Assembly (NCBI GenBank): GCA_913063325.1
Contig: CAJXYE010000013.1
Location: 1 to 64,000 of the forward strand
Direction of reading: 5' to 3'
Source: an uncultured Colwellia sp.
GTDB taxonomy: Bacteria > Pseudomonadota > Gammaproteobacteria > Enterobacterales > Alteromonadaceae
Length of the DNA: 64,000 bases
Positions within the stretch are counted from its first letter, which is position 1. Each line of letters begins with the position of its first letter. Position numbers and translations under genes: made by a program. Positions 25,581 through 36,278 of this stretch are shown in pieces. The notes under the pieces are model-generated. The model made no database searches. It was not told the origin of the DNA and saw nothing but the letters and a program-made list of their open reading frames with translations.

Positions 25581-27149
25581 GTGAGTAGCCAACGTCTTTA
25601 TCAAATAGTTAAAACCTTCTTAAACTTTGGTTTAGACAAAATGGTACCTGCGGGTATGTTGCCTTGGTATGCAAAACTTGGTCGACAAAGTTTATTTTGG
25701 CTGAGAAATAAACATAAAGATAAAACGCCTGAGCAACGGTTTCGTTTAGCCATTGAAACATTAGGTCCGGTATTTATTAAATTTGGTCAAATGTTATCAA
25801 CTAGGCGTGATTTATTGCCGCCCGAACTAGCTGATGAATTAGCCTTATTACAAGATAAAGTAACACCATTTGAAGGCGAGCAAGCAAAAGAACTGATCAT
25901 TTCCGCCATGGGCATTGAGGTTTTTGAGCAGCACTTTAAAGACTTTGAACTAACCCCATTAGCATCTGCCTCGATCGCACAAGTTCACACTGCAACCTTA
26001 CTAAGTGATGGCGAAGAGAAAGATATCGTTATCAAAGTATTACGACCAAATATCAGTAAAACTATATTAGCCGATATTAAGGTGATGTCATTATTTGCGG
26101 GTATCGTCGCGCGTTGGTTACCTGACGGGAAGCGTTTACGTCCTAAAGAAGTGGTCGAAGAATACCGTAAAACCATTTTAGATGAATTAGACCTTAACCG
26201 TGAAGGCGCTAATGCTATTCAATTAAAGCGTAATTTTGAACAAGGTAGTGAATACGATAAAGCGCTTTACGTACCAGAAATTCACAGTAAATATAGCTTT
26301 AAAAATGTTTTAGTGATGGAGCGTATTTATGGCATAGGCGTAGGGGAGGTTGATACCCTTAACGAACTCGGCGTGAATATGAAGTTACTGGCTGAGCGTG
26401 GTGTTGAGGTGTTTTTTACCCAAGTATTTCGTGATAGTTTCTTTCATGCGGATATGCATCCTGGCAATGTTTTTGTTGATGCTACTAATCCGGATGATCC
26501 TACGTGGATAGCGATAGATTGCGGGATTGTTGGTACGTTAAACCGTGAAGATAAACGTTATTTAGCGGAGAACTTTGTTGCTTTCTTTAATCGTGATTAT
26601 CGAAAAGTAGCGCAATTACACGTTGATTCAGGCTGGGTGCCAGCTAATACCAGTGTAGATGAATTTGAGTTTGCTATTCGCACTGTCTGTGAGCCTATTT
26701 TTAATAAACCCTTGTCAGAAATATCCTTTGGCCAAGTATTGGTTAATTTATTTAATACCGCGCGGCGTTTTAATATGGAAGTACAACCGCAACTGGTTTT
26801 GCTACAAAAAACTTTATTATATATTGAGGGCTTAGGCCGACAACTTTATCCACAGTTAGATCTATGGCAAACAGCAAAACCATTTTTAGAAAACTGGGTT
26901 AAAGAGCAAATGGGCGTCAAGGCTGTCTTTAGTAAAATTAAAGCCAACTTACCTTTTTGGAATGAAAAACTGCCTGAAATGCCTGATTTGATTTATGACT
27001 ACTTAAAAACCAGTCGTGAAAATCAACATCAGCAAACGAAATTAATGCAAACGATGTTGGTTAGTCAGAGTAAAAACAATCAACGAATCATCTATAGCAT
27101 TATTGTTGCAGCCACTGTTATTTCTGCGGCGATTATTTTAAGTCGCTAG
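25581..27149 (+). CDS. ubiB: Ubiquinone biosynthesis regulatory protein kinase-like UbiB
   Basis: A 522-residue ABC1/ADCK/UbiB family protein with an atypical kinase fold. The family's KxGQ motif is in [16 protein letters not shown], followed by the Ala-rich loop [12 protein letters not shown], the lysine strand IVIKVLRP, and the catalytic-loop equivalents [14 protein letters not shown] and IDCGIVGTL. Two hydrophobic segments at the C-terminus ([18 protein letters not shown]) anchor it in the inner membrane. UbiB is required for ubiquinone synthesis, probably by extracting lipid intermediates through its ATPase activity. The start is a GTG with AGGAAA upstream; it aligns with the family's usual N-terminus. 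Last gene of the ubiE-ubiJ-ubiB operon. Confidence 0.95.
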   Translation: MSSQRLYQIVKTFLNFGLDKMVPAGMLPWYAKLGRQSLFWLRNKHKDKTPEQRFRLAIETLGPVFIKFGQMLSTRRDLLPPELADELALLQDKVTPFEGEQAKELIISAMGIEVFEQHFKDFELTPLASASIAQVHTATLLSDGEEKDIVIKVLRPNISKTILADIKVMSLFAGIVARWLPDGKRLRPKEVVEEYRKTILDELDLNREGANAIQLKRNFEQGSEYDKALYVPEIHSKYSFKNVLVMERIYGIGVGEVDTLNELGVNMKLLAERGVEVFFTQVFRDSFFHADMHPGNVFVDATNPDDPTWIAIDCGIVGTLNREDKRYLAENFVAFFNRDYRKVAQLHVDSGWVPANTSVDEFEFAIRTVCEPIFNKPLSEISFGQVLVNLFNTARRFNMEVQPQLVLLQKTLLYIEGLGRQLYPQLDLWQTAKPFLENWVKEQMGVKAVFSKIKANLPFWNEKLPEMPDLIYDYLKTSRENQHQQTKLMQTMLVSQSKNNQRIIYSIIVAATVISAAIILSR

Positions 27150-27564
27150 AGTCAAAAAAGTGATTAAGATAATGGATCCCCGCTCAGTGACTACGGGGAT
27201 GACAGTGGTAAACTTGGTCGATTTTACTTTATAGTGTATGCCATCTGCTTATACCCGTTACCATTCAAGATGCAGGTTTCAGAGAGCTTGAGCAATTTTA
27301 ATTCAAGGCGCTGTGATGAAAGAATGGTTATTCAGGAGAATGTGCTCCTGCATTCTCTAATAAGCTATATCCATATAGCGTCTTTGTAAGTCACAGTAAC
27401 GATGAAGTAATGTTGCTCAAGCGCTTCTTCGATGGGTTTAAAATGACTTTACACCGCGTTAAATAAACAAAACATAGAATAACTATGCTTTCCTTATTTT
27501 ACTTGTCTAAAGCCCTTTTAATTCCCTCTGAAATCCTGCACTTTGATTGGTAGCGGGTATATGT
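27150..27564. other. Convergent interval between ubiB and rep
   Basis: Holds a short GC-rich hairpin, CCCCG / CGGGG at 27178-27198, without a T-run, followed by the 310-bp repeat element that fills the remainder. No gene is supported. Confidence 0.6.
27251..27560. repeat. 310-bp inverted-repeat element (MITE-like)
   Basis: The left end, beginning ATACCCGTTACCATTCAAGA, is matched in inverted orientation by the right end, which ends ...GATTGGTAGCGGGTAT. The two arms agree over about 32 bases with five or so differences. No open frame of note is inside. A partial copy of the left arm is at 23527-~23630. Likely a non-autonomous mobile element or a large REP unit. Confidence 0.7.
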
Positions 27565-29598
27565 TTATTTTTTAGCTTCCTTGGCTTTAGCCAGTTGAGC
27601 GCGTAAACCAGCCATGCCTTGTTTATTTGATTGCTCAACGTGTTCTACTGTCTTTTTCTTTGCTGCGCCCAATTCCCAATTTAAATCATCTTGCGGTAAT
27701 TCATGTAGGAATCGACTTGCTTCTGTACGAGAAACTTCACCAAATTGTCGGCGCTCTCTCGCATAGGTGAATATTAACTCACGCTGTGCACGAGTAATAC
27801 CAACATAAGCAAGGCGGCGCTCTTCTTCAACACTGCCTTCATCAATACTGGTTTGATGGGGTAATAAGCCTTCTTCCATACCAATTAAGAACACATATGG
27901 AAATTCTAATCCTTTAGAGGCATGCAGTGTCATTAACTGAACTTGGTCGTTACTATCTTCCTCTTCATTTCGTTCCATCATATCGCGCAAGGTTAGACGA
28001 GTAACAATTTGCGGTAAAGTCATCGGCTCTTCGTCATCACTACCTTCAAGCATTTGTGTTACCCAACTGAAAAGCTCGGTAACATTCTTCATACGCATTT
28101 CGGCCGCTTTAGCGCTCATCGAGGTATCGTACAGAAAGTCTTCGTAATTAATTTGACGGATCATCGAGCGTAAAACTGCGGAAGTATCGCCACGCTCAGC
28201 CTGATCGCCTATATCAACGAGCCATTGCGTGAATGCTTGCATCTTCATTAAACTGCGACCTGTTAAGGTTTGTTCTAAGCCAAGCTCAAAACTGGCAGCA
28301 AACATACTAATTTGGCGCATGTTAGCGTAAGTGCCTAATTTCTCTAATGTCGCAGGTCCTAACTCACGTTTAGGTACATTAACAATACGCAAAAATGCAT
28401 TGTCATCATCAGGATTAACCAGTACACGTAAATAGGCCATAATATCTTTTATTTCTGGACGGGAGAAAAATGAAGTACCACCACTGATTTTATACGGAAT
28501 ACGGTTTTGCATCAGAGCTTTTTCAAGTAACCGTGATTGGTGGTTACCACGATAAAGTACTGCGTAATCCTTGTATTGGCTACGGTTCATAAAGCGGTGA
28601 CCAATGAGTTCGCCAATCACACGCTCAATTTCATTTTCTTCATTTTTAGCTTGTATTACCCTAAGCTCAACGCCGTAGGCAAGCTCACTAAACAATGCTT
28701 TATCATAGATATGTGGGTTATTGGCAATGAGCACGTTAGCGCATTTTAAGATACGGCCACTTGAACGATAATTTTGTTCTAATTTAATCAACTTTAAGCT
28801 TGGATAATCTTTACCTAGTTGTACTAAATTTTCCGGTTTGGCACCACGCCAAGAATAAATAGACTGATCGTCATCGCCCACAACGGTCAAGCGAGCACGA
28901 TCGCCAGCAATATTCTTAACTAATTCATATTGGCTAGCGTTAGTATCTTGATATTCATCCACCAATAAATAGCGAATTTTGTTCTGCCAACGTTCACGTA
29001 CTTCAGCATAGTTTTTCAGTAACAGAGTTGGAATAAGAATTAAATCATCAAAGTCTAAGGCATTATAGGCTTTCATATGTTTGTGGTAACGCTGATAAAA
29101 TTCAGCATATTCACTACTGTCAGCATCATTTGCTGCTTTTAGGGCATCATCAGGTAAAAATAAATCATTTTTCCAATTTGAAATTTTACTTTGTAATTGA
29201 CTAAGTAAATCTTTATCACCATCAAGTTCATCAATAGTTAATTCTTTGAGTAAAGCTAAAGAATCTTGATCATCAAATAAGGTAAAGCCAGGTTTATAAC
29301 CTAGGATCTTTATTTCTCGGCGAACAATATCAAGGCCAAGTGAGTGAAAGGTAGAAACAGTTAAACCACGCGTAAGGTCTTTTCCCAACATCTTTTGGAT
29401 GCGCTCTTTCATTTCACGAGCGGCTTTATTGGTAAACGTTACCGCGGCAATATTACGTGCTTTGTAATCACACTTTTGAATGAGATAAGCAATTTTTTGA
29501 CAGATAACACCGGTTTTACCCGAGCCAGCGCCTGCCAACACAAGGCATGGGCCACTTACAAACTTTACCGCTTCATTTTGCCCAGGATTTAGTTTCAT
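27565..29598 (-). CDS. rep: ATP-dependent DNA helicase Rep
   Basis: A 677-residue superfamily 1A, 3'-to-5' helicase (E. coli Rep is 673). Hallmarks: [15 protein letters not shown]-motif, Walker A AGAGSGKT, motif Ia [13 protein letters not shown], motif [11 protein letters not shown], motif [16 protein letters not shown], motif [10 protein letters not shown], motif [14 protein letters not shown] and motif [15 protein letters not shown]. The overall sequence follows Rep rather than UvrD, for example ELPQDDL near the C-terminus. Rep removes proteins ahead of replication forks and binds DnaB through its C-terminus. It is a single gene, divergent from ubiK. Confidence 0.96.
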   Translation of the reverse strand: MKLNPGQNEAVKFVSGPCLVLAGAGSGKTGVICQKIAYLIQKCDYKARNIAAVTFTNKAAREMKERIQKMLGKDLTRGLTVSTFHSLGLDIVRREIKILGYKPGFTLFDDQDSLALLKELTIDELDGDKDLLSQLQSKISNWKNDLFLPDDALKAANDADSSEYAEFYQRYHKHMKAYNALDFDDLILIPTLLLKNYAEVRERWQNKIRYLLVDEYQDTNASQYELVKNIAGDRARLTVVGDDDQSIYSWRGAKPENLVQLGKDYPSLKLIKLEQNYRSSGRILKCANVLIANNPHIYDKALFSELAYGVELRVIQAKNEENEIERVIGELIGHRFMNRSQYKDYAVLYRGNHQSRLLEKALMQNRIPYKISGGTSFFSRPEIKDIMAYLRVLVNPDDDNAFLRIVNVPKRELGPATLEKLGTYANMRQISMFAASFELGLEQTLTGRSLMKMQAFTQWLVDIGDQAERGDTSAVLRSMIRQINYEDFLYDTSMSAKAAEMRMKNVTELFSWVTQMLEGSDDEEPMTLPQIVTRLTLRDMMERNEEEDSNDQVQLMTLHASKGLEFPYVFLIGMEEGLLPHQTSIDEGSVEEERRLAYVGITRAQRELIFTYARERRQFGEVSRTEASRFLHELPQDDLNWELGAAKKKTVEHVEQSNKQGMAGLRAQLAKAKEAKK

Positions 29599-29711
29599 TT
29601 ATTTTTCGCTGCTTTATTCGAATAAACTCTTATGTGGTAGATTTTACCTGTTTTTAGTCATGTGCAAAACAGTTACAATGAGATCAAGTGAAAATTTTAT
29701 GAGAAATTATT

Positions 29712-29963
29712 ATGATCAATGCTAAAAAAATTGAAGAAATTGCCAAACAAGTAACAGAGTCTATCCCGCCGAGCTTAAAAAATATGGCGAATGATTTTGA
29801 AGATAAAGCTAAATCTGTTTTGCAAAGTAAATTATCACAGCTTGATGTGGTCACACGCGAAGAGTTTGATGTACAAACGCAAGTTTTGATCAAGACACGC
29901 GCAAAAATAGCTGAGTTGGAAGCTAAGTTAGTTGAGTTAGAAGAAAAAATATCGGCAAACTAA
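29712..29963 (+). CDS. ubiK: Ubiquinone biosynthesis accessory factor UbiK
   Basis: An 83-residue protein of the YqiC/BMFP family. It has an amphipathic N-terminal half (IPPSLKNMANDFEDKAKSVL), the conserved QSKLSQLDVVTREEFDVQ segment, and a C-terminal coiled coil (AKIAELEAKLVELEEKIS) that trimerises. UbiK pairs with UbiJ in the soluble ubiquinone-synthesis complex, used mainly under aerobic growth. ubiJ lies about 4 kb upstream, an unusual closeness that keeps the ubiquinone genes together. It is followed 64 bases later by the phosphomannomutase gene. Confidence 0.93.
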   Translation: MINAKKIEEIAKQVTESIPPSLKNMANDFEDKAKSVLQSKLSQLDVVTREEFDVQTQVLIKTRAKIAELEAKLVELEEKISAN

Positions 29964-30027
29964 TTACCACCTTTGAACCTTATTTTCTACAAACAAATTA
30001 TACAATTACCAAGGACGAAATTAATAC

Positions 30028-31440
30028 ATGTCATCTTCTAAAGTAGCTTTAACGTCAGGCCCCTCGAAAATTACCTGTTTCAAAGCGTATGATATCCGCG
30101 GAAAATTAGGCGAACAATTAAATACTGATGTTGCCTATCGTGTAGGCCGCGCGTTTTCTCAACACACCAAAGCAAAAACGGTAGTAGTCGGTGGTGATAT
30201 TCGCTTAACCAGTGCCGAGTTAAAGCAAGCGTTAGCTGAAGGTTTAATGGCAGGCGGTACTAATGTTATTGATTTAGGTTTAGCGGGCACGGAACATATT
30301 TACTTTGCGACCAGTCACTTACAATGTGATGGTGGTATTGTTGTAACCGCAAGTCATAATCCTATTGATTACAATGGCATGAAGTTAGTACGAGAAGACT
30401 CAAAACCTATTAGTGGTGATACTGGTCTTTTTGATATTCAAGCGCTTGCCGAGAAAAATGACTTTATTGAAGTTGATACGCAAGGTACGTTAACAACGGT
30501 TGATATAACTAAACCTTACACTGAGCATTTATTAACTTATATAGATAACAAAAACATTACGCCATTAAAGTTAGTAGTGAATGCAGGTAACGGTACGGCA
30601 GGCCCTGCGCTTGATGCCATTGAAAGTGCTTTTAATGCCTTAAATGTACCGGTTGAATTCATTAAAGTACACCATGAGCCGGATGGGTCTTTTCCTAATG
30701 GCATTCCTAATCCATTATTAGTAGAAAATCGCGCTGCGACGTGTGATGCAGTTATCAAACACGGCGCTGATATGGGCATTGCTTGGGATGGCGATTTTGA
30801 TCGCTGTTTCTTGTTCGATGAAAACGGAGAGTTTATTGAAGGCTATTATATTGTTGGTTTATTAGCCGAGAACTTTTTAAATAAAATCGAAGGCAATAAA
30901 GCCGAAGCAAAAATTATTCATGATCCACGCTTAACTTGGAATACTATCGACATTGCTGAAAAAGCAGGTGGTCAAGCTATCCAAAGTAAAACGGGCCACG
31001 CTTTTATCAAAGAACGTATGCGCAGTGAAGATGCTATTTATGGCGGTGAAATGAGTGCACATCATTATTTCCGTGATTTTTTCTATTGTGATAGCGGCAT
31101 GATCCCGTGGTTGTTAATTGCAGAGCTCGTTTGTTTACGTAAGCAGCCACTGTCTAGTTTAGTGAAAGAACGTATAGCGGCTTACCCGTCATCAGGTGAA
31201 ATTAATAATACTATTGCCGATCCTAAATCAGCCATTGAGCGTGTTTTTAACTTTTATCAATCACAAGCACAAGTTATTGATAAAACAGATGGCATTAGCA
31301 TGGAATTTGGTAACTGGCGATTTAACTTACGCAGTAGTAATACGGAACCCGTGGTGCGTTTAAATGTTGAATCAAAAGCTGATGTGGCATTAATGCAGGA
31401 AAAAACAGCACAAGTTTTAGCCTTGTTGTTAGCCGAGTAA
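30028..31440 (+). CDS. cpsG: Phosphomannomutase (CpsG/ManB type)
   Basis: A 470-residue alpha-D-phosphohexomutase. The active-site serine loop is [13 protein letters not shown], the magnesium loop is DGDFDRCF, the sugar-binding loop is [10 protein letters not shown], and the phosphate-binding end is [15 protein letters not shown]. It interconverts mannose-6-phosphate and mannose-1-phosphate for GDP-mannose and exopolysaccharide or LPS synthesis. The sequence follows E. coli CpsG throughout ([16 protein letters not shown] start, [12 protein letters not shown]). No other sugar-nucleotide gene is next to it, but an exopolysaccharide-linked PrsT-like gene follows after 383 bp. Confidence 0.93.
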   Translation: MSSSKVALTSGPSKITCFKAYDIRGKLGEQLNTDVAYRVGRAFSQHTKAKTVVVGGDIRLTSAELKQALAEGLMAGGTNVIDLGLAGTEHIYFATSHLQCDGGIVVTASHNPIDYNGMKLVREDSKPISGDTGLFDIQALAEKNDFIEVDTQGTLTTVDITKPYTEHLLTYIDNKNITPLKLVVNAGNGTAGPALDAIESAFNALNVPVEFIKVHHEPDGSFPNGIPNPLLVENRAATCDAVIKHGADMGIAWDGDFDRCFLFDENGEFIEGYYIVGLLAENFLNKIEGNKAEAKIIHDPRLTWNTIDIAEKAGGQAIQSKTGHAFIKERMRSEDAIYGGEMSAHHYFRDFFYCDSGMIPWLLIAELVCLRKQPLSSLVKERIAAYPSSGEINNTIADPKSAIERVFNFYQSQAQVIDKTDGISMEFGNWRFNLRSSNTEPVVRLNVESKADVALMQEKTAQVLALLLAE

Positions 31441-31823
31441 TTATTTAATAGCCCCGAGAAAACTCTTCTCTTATCGTGCATGTCATTTGCTAAGCTTTAT
31501 AATGATCAATATAAAGCTTACATGCCAAAGGTGAGAGTAGTTAAATTGCGGCAACTCGTTGAAGAGTGAATATTAATATACAATAAGATAATGCTGCATA
31601 TTTGTTAAAAAATTATAAACGTTAAGTAAATACCTAGAACAGTAAAAACGGTAGGATTTCAGTACAAATGAAGATAGTTTTAGGTAAAAAAAATCGGCTG
31701 AGTATAAGTTGATTATTTATCATAAACCTTGCATTGGAATTTATTGGTGACGCGAAAATATAACGAGTTTGAAAATGCAATACCTGAAGGTATTGGCTCT
31801 ATAATAATAAAAGGAAATTCAAG
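31441..31823. other. 383-bp intergenic region upstream of the PrsT-like gene
   Basis: Contains a perfect 11-bp hairpin, TAAGCTTTATA / TATAAAGCTTA, at 31491-31520 with an 8-base loop and no T-run, and a small dyad AATACCT-GA-AGGTATT at 31779-31794. A purine-rich AAAGGAAA ribosome binding site precedes the ATG at 31824. I looked for a sigma-54 -24/-12 pair, as reported for some PEP-CTERM genes, and did not find a convincing one. Confidence 0.45.
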
Positions 31824-34568
31824 ATGAAATTTGTAAAAGCCTCTCTCTATTTAAGTATCGCTCTGGCAGTATCTGCCTGTAGTGAACAAGCCTCTGTTGA
31901 ATCTCATCTGGAAAAGGCTAAAAGTTACCTTACTCAAAATAAGGTTAATGAAAGTATTATTGAATTAAAGAATGCCATTCGAGCTGATAATAAAAACGCT
32001 GAAGCGAGGTTTCTATTAGGGAAAACTTATTTAAATTTAGGTGATGGTCTCGCTGCTGTTAAAGAATTAGAGCGTGCTCAATCATTAAAGTACGCCGATA
32101 ATAAAGTATTGCCTTTACTTGCTAGAGCTTACATTTTAACTGATAGTGATAATGATGTTTTAGCGTTAAGTACAGCCACTAAAGATTTGGCAGCAGAAGA
32201 TAAAAGCCACTATTTAGCTTATCAAACACTTGCTGCGCTACGAAGTGAACAACCTGAATTAGCCAAACAAAGTGTTGAATCAGCACAGTCTATTGCTGAG
32301 CAAAGTATTTATACTATGCTTGCTTCGGCGTACCTTAAGTTATCAGAAAACCAATATGATGAAGTAAAAACGCTTATTTCAAGAATTCTGACTGTAGATC
32401 CTAAGCAAGTAGATGCCCTAATGTTACAGGGTCAAGTCGCTATGGTAACTAAAGAATACCAACTAGCGGTGGATAGCTTTAAACACTTTATAGAGTTACA
32501 ACCTCGATTTGGAATGGTGCAGTTATTACTAGCTAATGCACTCCTTAAAGCGGGACACACTGAGGAAGCTGAAGGACATGCAGATGCTATATTAGCTAGA
32601 GTGAAAAACCAACCTTTTGCTAATTATATTAAAGCCATGGTGCGCTTTCAAGAAAAAGACTTTGCCAAAGCCAGTGAGCATGCTGAAGCAGCATTATCGG
32701 TAGATTTTAATCAATTTAATTTAAAACTAGTTGCAGGAGCAAGTGCTTTTTATCTTAAACATTGGCAGCAAAGTCATCGTCATTTAAGTTCAGTTGTTAA
32801 GTATTTACCGAATGATCACCAAGCACGTCGTATGCTTGCTGTTACTCAGCTAGAGTTAGGTTTAATCGATGAAATAAGTACTACGATTGGTGATTTTGAT
32901 AGCAAGGATGATGGTAACTCTCAATTTTTATCTTCGTTAAGTTACAAGCTATTAGAGTTAGGAGCGACTTCAGAAGCTAAAAAATTACTTGCTCAAAGTG
33001 ATCAGAATAACTCACAAAATGCTTCTCATAATGCCCGTCAGGGTATTTTAAAATTAATGATGAATGATCCGTCAGGCATAGAGAACTTGGAAGATGCAGT
33101 AAAACTAAACCCTGAGCTGATTCAGGCGGAATTGGCAATCGCCTATGCTGCGCTACAAAAGGGAGATATTAAGAAAGCTAAGAGCATTGCTGATAAATGG
33201 CAAAGTCAATATCCAGATAAAATGGGAAGTTATAATTTATTGGCAAGTATCGCAATAAAAGAAGAAAAATTTGAGCAAGCAGAGCAAAACCTCAAGAAAA
33301 GTTTGAGTCTACAGCCAGATAATTTTTTTGCACTCTCTGAACAGTTACGTATTGCACGAAAGCAAAAAAACATTCCCTTAAGTAAGGAACGTGCCGATTA
33401 TTTACTTACCATTGCCCCAAGTAACAATAAGGCATTGAGACACTATTTTGGTGTTTACCGTAATGAAATGGCGCTAGCAAAACTCAACGCCGCTTATGAA
33501 CTTGATAAGTCGGATATCAGTAAAGCTATCTTGGTGTCTGAAGCTATGTTGAGTTTGGAGCAATTAGATCAAGCTGAAAACTTACTTGTTTCAAAAGCTG
33601 ATAGCGAAAAATTACCTAAACGTTATTGGCAAGTACTGTTATTCACTTATAAAAAACAAAATGATGGTGAAAAAGTACAACAAACACTAGAAAAGTGGTT
33701 GAAAGCTAATCCTTATCATATTGAAGCGGTAGTGCTGTTAACCGATTTATATGCTAGCCAAAGAAATTATGAACGTGCATTAACAGTGGTTAAAAGGGGT
33801 CTTGATAATCATAATGACAACTTGGTTTTGCAGTTAATTCAAATGCAACTATTGCTAAATAGTAAACAAATATCGCCTGCGAAAACTCTTTATAAAACCT
33901 TAGCACTGAAAGATATTAATGATGCACTTAAACAAGGCATGCTTGGGCGTATTCTTCTACTTGAAGAAAAATATGTGCAAGCGATCCCTAAGTTAAATAT
34001 GCTTTATAAAGCTTATCCGAGTAGTCAAAATGCTATTTACTTAGCAGGAGCGCATTTAGGCAATAAAGATAATGCTAAAGCGGCACAAGTCTTAGAACAC
34101 TTTCTAAGCATGAATCCAAAAGAAAATCGTATCAAAACTATGCTTGCGGGTATATATCTTGAAAGTGATACCAATAAAGCGATTGCAGTATATGACGATG
34201 TAGTTAAAAAGCAGCCTAAAAACATTGTTGCCCATAACAATTTAGCTTGGTTATATTTAGAGCAAAAAAATATTGATAAAGCCCTGCGACATGCGGAAAA
34301 AGCTTTTGAATTGGCCCCGCACATTGCTAACATTGTCGATACTTACTCTCAGGTTTTACTTGGCTCAGGCGATAAAGTCGTTGCTTTAAAGCATGCCACT
34401 GAAGCGTTTGAACTCTCAAAAGGAAAAGATGTAGATATTCAATTAAATTATGCTGAAGCCCTTATTGCTAATAGTCATTTAGATGAAGCTAAAAACACAT
34501 TAGCTAAGGTCATAACCAAAACAGATGAACAGCAAGATAAAAAATCAAAGCTATTAACGCAGTTATAG
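31824..34568 (+). CDS. PEP-CTERM system TPR-repeat lipoprotein, PrsT-like
   Basis: A 914-residue lipoprotein. The signal peptide ends in the lipobox VSAC (Cys at residue 19). The rest is a long superhelix of TPR repeats, for example NVNESIIELKNAIRADNKNA-type units and DKALRHAEKAFELAP near the C-terminus. Length, lipoprotein nature and the N-terminal ...LEKAKSYLTQNKVNESIIEL pattern match the PrsT family, which is associated with exosortase/PEP-CTERM exopolysaccharide systems. No exosortase, PrsK/PrsR or PEP-CTERM protein is in the window. It probably sits on the periplasmic face of a membrane as a scaffold. The upstream cpsG gene is a plausible functional partner. A strong terminator follows. 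Confidence 0.75.
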   Translation: MKFVKASLYLSIALAVSACSEQASVESHLEKAKSYLTQNKVNESIIELKNAIRADNKNAEARFLLGKTYLNLGDGLAAVKELERAQSLKYADNKVLPLLARAYILTDSDNDVLALSTATKDLAAEDKSHYLAYQTLAALRSEQPELAKQSVESAQSIAEQSIYTMLASAYLKLSENQYDEVKTLISRILTVDPKQVDALMLQGQVAMVTKEYQLAVDSFKHFIELQPRFGMVQLLLANALLKAGHTEEAEGHADAILARVKNQPFANYIKAMVRFQEKDFAKASEHAEAALSVDFNQFNLKLVAGASAFYLKHWQQSHRHLSSVVKYLPNDHQARRMLAVTQLELGLIDEISTTIGDFDSKDDGNSQFLSSLSYKLLELGATSEAKKLLAQSDQNNSQNASHNARQGILKLMMNDPSGIENLEDAVKLNPELIQAELAIAYAALQKGDIKKAKSIADKWQSQYPDKMGSYNLLASIAIKEEKFEQAEQNLKKSLSLQPDNFFALSEQLRIARKQKNIPLSKERADYLLTIAPSNNKALRHYFGVYRNEMALAKLNAAYELDKSDISKAILVSEAMLSLEQLDQAENLLVSKADSEKLPKRYWQVLLFTYKKQNDGEKVQQTLEKWLKANPYHIEAVVLLTDLYASQRNYERALTVVKRGLDNHNDNLVLQLIQMQLLLNSKQISPAKTLYKTLALKDINDALKQGMLGRILLLEEKYVQAIPKLNMLYKAYPSSQNAIYLAGAHLGNKDNAKAAQVLEHFLSMNPKENRIKTMLAGIYLESDTNKAIAVYDDVVKKQPKNIVAHNNLAWLYLEQKNIDKALRHAEKAFELAPHIANIVDTYSQVLLGSGDKVVALKHATEAFELSKGKDVDIQLNYAEALIANSHLDEAKNTLAKVITKTDEQQDKKSKLLTQL

Positions 34569-34586
34569 CAGTGCTTTGCTCATGAT

Positions 34587-34613
34587 AAAACGGCTGTCTT
34601 GACAGCCGTTTTT
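34587..34613 (+). terminator. Rho-independent terminator after the PrsT-like gene
   Basis: A 12-bp perfect stem, AAAACGGCTGTC / GACAGCCGTTTT, with a 2-base central gap and a T-run, starting 19 bases after the stop codon. Confidence 0.85.
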
Positions 34614-34699
34614 AGTTTATCTGAAGTAGTAAAATACAGCGTTTAATGACTTATTTGCAGTAATTACTTTGACTCTCGGCCAAGTAAGTATTAACAACA

Positions 34700-34738
34700 A
34701 AAAAGCCGCTGTTTAACTAAGTTAAACAGCGGCTTTTT
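34700..34738 (-). terminator. Rho-independent terminator for the cytochrome c gene
   Basis: An 18-bp perfect stem, AAAAAGCCGCTGTTTAAC with its complement, and a TAA loop. On the minus strand it ends in a T-run, 22 bases beyond the cytochrome c stop codon. It can also act on the plus strand. Confidence 0.85.
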
Positions 34739-34760
34739 AAAGGACTGGAAAAGCTATCGC

Positions 34761-35063
34761 TTATTTCATTGCTGCATAATAAGCAGCTAAATTGTCCATG
34801 TCAGCATCAGAAAGCGCCATAACCATACCTTTCATCGTAGGATCATTACGTTTTCCTGATTTGAAATCTTTAAGTTGCTTCGCTAGGTAAGCTTCTTTTT
34901 GACCAGCTAAGTTAGGGTAAGTTGGTACAGCAGAAACACCAGCAGCACCGTGACAAGCGGCACACATTACTGACTTGCCTTTACCCGCTGCTGCATCACC
35001 AGCAAATACAGGAGATGCCATCATAACTGTTGCTGTTGCAACAGCAAGCATAAGTTTATTCAT
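34761..35063 (-). CDS. Small periplasmic cytochrome c (c553/c5-like)
   Basis: A 100-residue class I c-type cytochrome with a signal peptide ([21 protein letters not shown]). The single heme site is C34-A-A-C37-H38, and a methionine in the [12 protein letters not shown] segment is the likely sixth ligand. The [20 protein letters not shown] segment is typical of the c553 family. Such proteins carry electrons to terminal oxidases or reductases. It is monocistronic with its own terminator. Confidence 0.88.
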   Translation of the reverse strand: MNKLMLAVATATVMMASPVFAGDAAAGKGKSVMCAACHGAAGVSAVPTYPNLAGQKEAYLAKQLKDFKSGKRNDPTMKGMVMALSDADMDNLAAYYAAMK

Positions 35064-35259
35064 AGTTTCACTCTCTTTGGTTCAAAGGTTTTGTAACTTG
35101 AATAAAATGCAAGCATGATAGTTGAGTTACAAAGGTAAATTATCTATTTCGAGTATATGAAAAATAAGCGAACTTGTCGTTGATTTTTTTATCAAAACCA
35201 CTGATTAACATCAAACTTTAGTCGTATAATTAACTATATTCTATAAGATATTGAAACAG

Positions 35260-35577
35260 ATGATTATGAACTCATTAACAGCCTCGCAAAGCCTTGAATC
35301 GTTAACCTGTCAAGAAGATCACTTGAACGTGAAATTTAAAAAGGAATGGTATCAAGATAATATTAGTCAATTAATTGAGCTACTATTTTTCCCAATAAAA
35401 CCAGTAGTTATACAAGAAAAAATAATTGGCGCTGATCGAGAGAATATTCGTTTTAGCTGGAATGACTGTTATTTTGTATTGAATTTTGAATACTATAGTC
35501 AATCATGTTGGATTGAAGGGCAAGATAGTGTGAATGCACAACCATTAATTGATCTTCACTTGGCGATGACAAAGTAA
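35260..35577 (+). CDS. Small cytoplasmic protein, possibly DUF3630-like
   Basis: A protein of about 105 residues. The region IGADRENIRFSWNDCYFVLNFEYYSQSCWIE resembles the DUF3630 family of Shewanella and relatives (a beta-rich segment with a late Q-S-C-W), but the assignment is from memory and uncertain. The longest frame opens with a TTG at 35251; I prefer the ATG at 35260, with another ATG at 35266. Its stop overlaps the start of the DUF523 gene by one base (TAATG), so the two are co-translated. Confidence 0.6.
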   Translation: MIMNSLTASQSLESLTCQEDHLNVKFKKEWYQDNISQLIELLFFPIKPVVIQEKIIGADRENIRFSWNDCYFVLNFEYYSQSCWIEGQDSVNAQPLIDLHLAMTK

Positions 35578-36071
35578 TGAAACTAAAAGCGCAGTCTATT
35601 GAAAAAATTTTAATTAGTGCCTGCTTTTTAGGTGAGCGCGTTCGTTACAACGGTATAGCACAACAACTTTCGAGTAAGTTATTGCAACAATGGAAAACAC
35701 AGGGCCGCTTGATTGCCATATGCCCAGAGGTCATTTCGGGCTTACCCGTACCCAGACCGCCAGCAGAAATAAATCAAAGTACAAAAAAAGTGATTACCAT
35801 TGAATCTGTTGATGTTACTAAGCAGTTCACTCAAGGAGCACATCAGGCATTGTTGTTATGCCAGCAATATAATATTAAGTTCGCTTTATTAAAAGAATCG
35901 AGTCCCTCATGTGGCAGCAACACCATCTACGACGGTACTTTTTCTCAAAAAAAAATTAACGGTGAAGGGTTCACAACTTCACTTTTACGTGAGCATGGTA
36001 TTCAAGTGTTTTGTGAAAATTCAATTGAAGAATTGGCGGATCTAATAAACCTTACCGATCCGACTAAGTAG
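35577..36071 (+). CDS. DUF523 family protein
   Basis: A 164-residue protein with the DUF523 pattern: ILISACFLGERVRYNG at the start (family 'S-A-C-L-L-G-x-x-x-R-Y-x-G'), AICPEVISGLPVPRPPAE, and LKESSPSCGSNTIYDG. Conserved cysteines in the S-A-C and P-S-C-G motifs suggest metal or iron-sulfur binding; the biochemical role is not settled here. It overlaps the upstream small gene by one base. A 207-bp gap with no clear terminator separates it from the large membrane protein at 36279. Confidence 0.88.
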   Translation: MKLKAQSIEKILISACFLGERVRYNGIAQQLSSKLLQQWKTQGRLIAICPEVISGLPVPRPPAEINQSTKKVITIESVDVTKQFTQGAHQALLLCQQYNIKFALLKESSPSCGSNTIYDGTFSQKKINGEGFTTSLLREHGIQVFCENSIEELADLINLTDPTK

Positions 36072-36278
36072 GGGGAAAATGAATAAATCACATTTGCTTT
36101 ATCAATATGATAAGGCTGTCACCGACGATAGATGCTGAGGCAATAAAGCTCCCCGGAGAATACTAGATGGAATGGCATAGATAAGAAAAAAGAGCTAGCT
36201 GAATAGTAATGCTTGATGCCTTGCTATGAGAGATAGTATAAAATAGTGTTCAAGGGAACTGCACTATGTTGACAAGTA

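Noticed and set aside
27178-27198. GC-rich hairpin CCCCG/CGGGG after ubiB considered as a terminator
   Set aside because: No T-run on either strand and a short stem; more likely a small repeat unit of a kind common in intergenic DNA.
31680-31823. Sigma-54 promoter upstream of the PrsT-like gene
   Set aside because: I searched for a TGGCAC-N5-TTGC pair and found none convincing.
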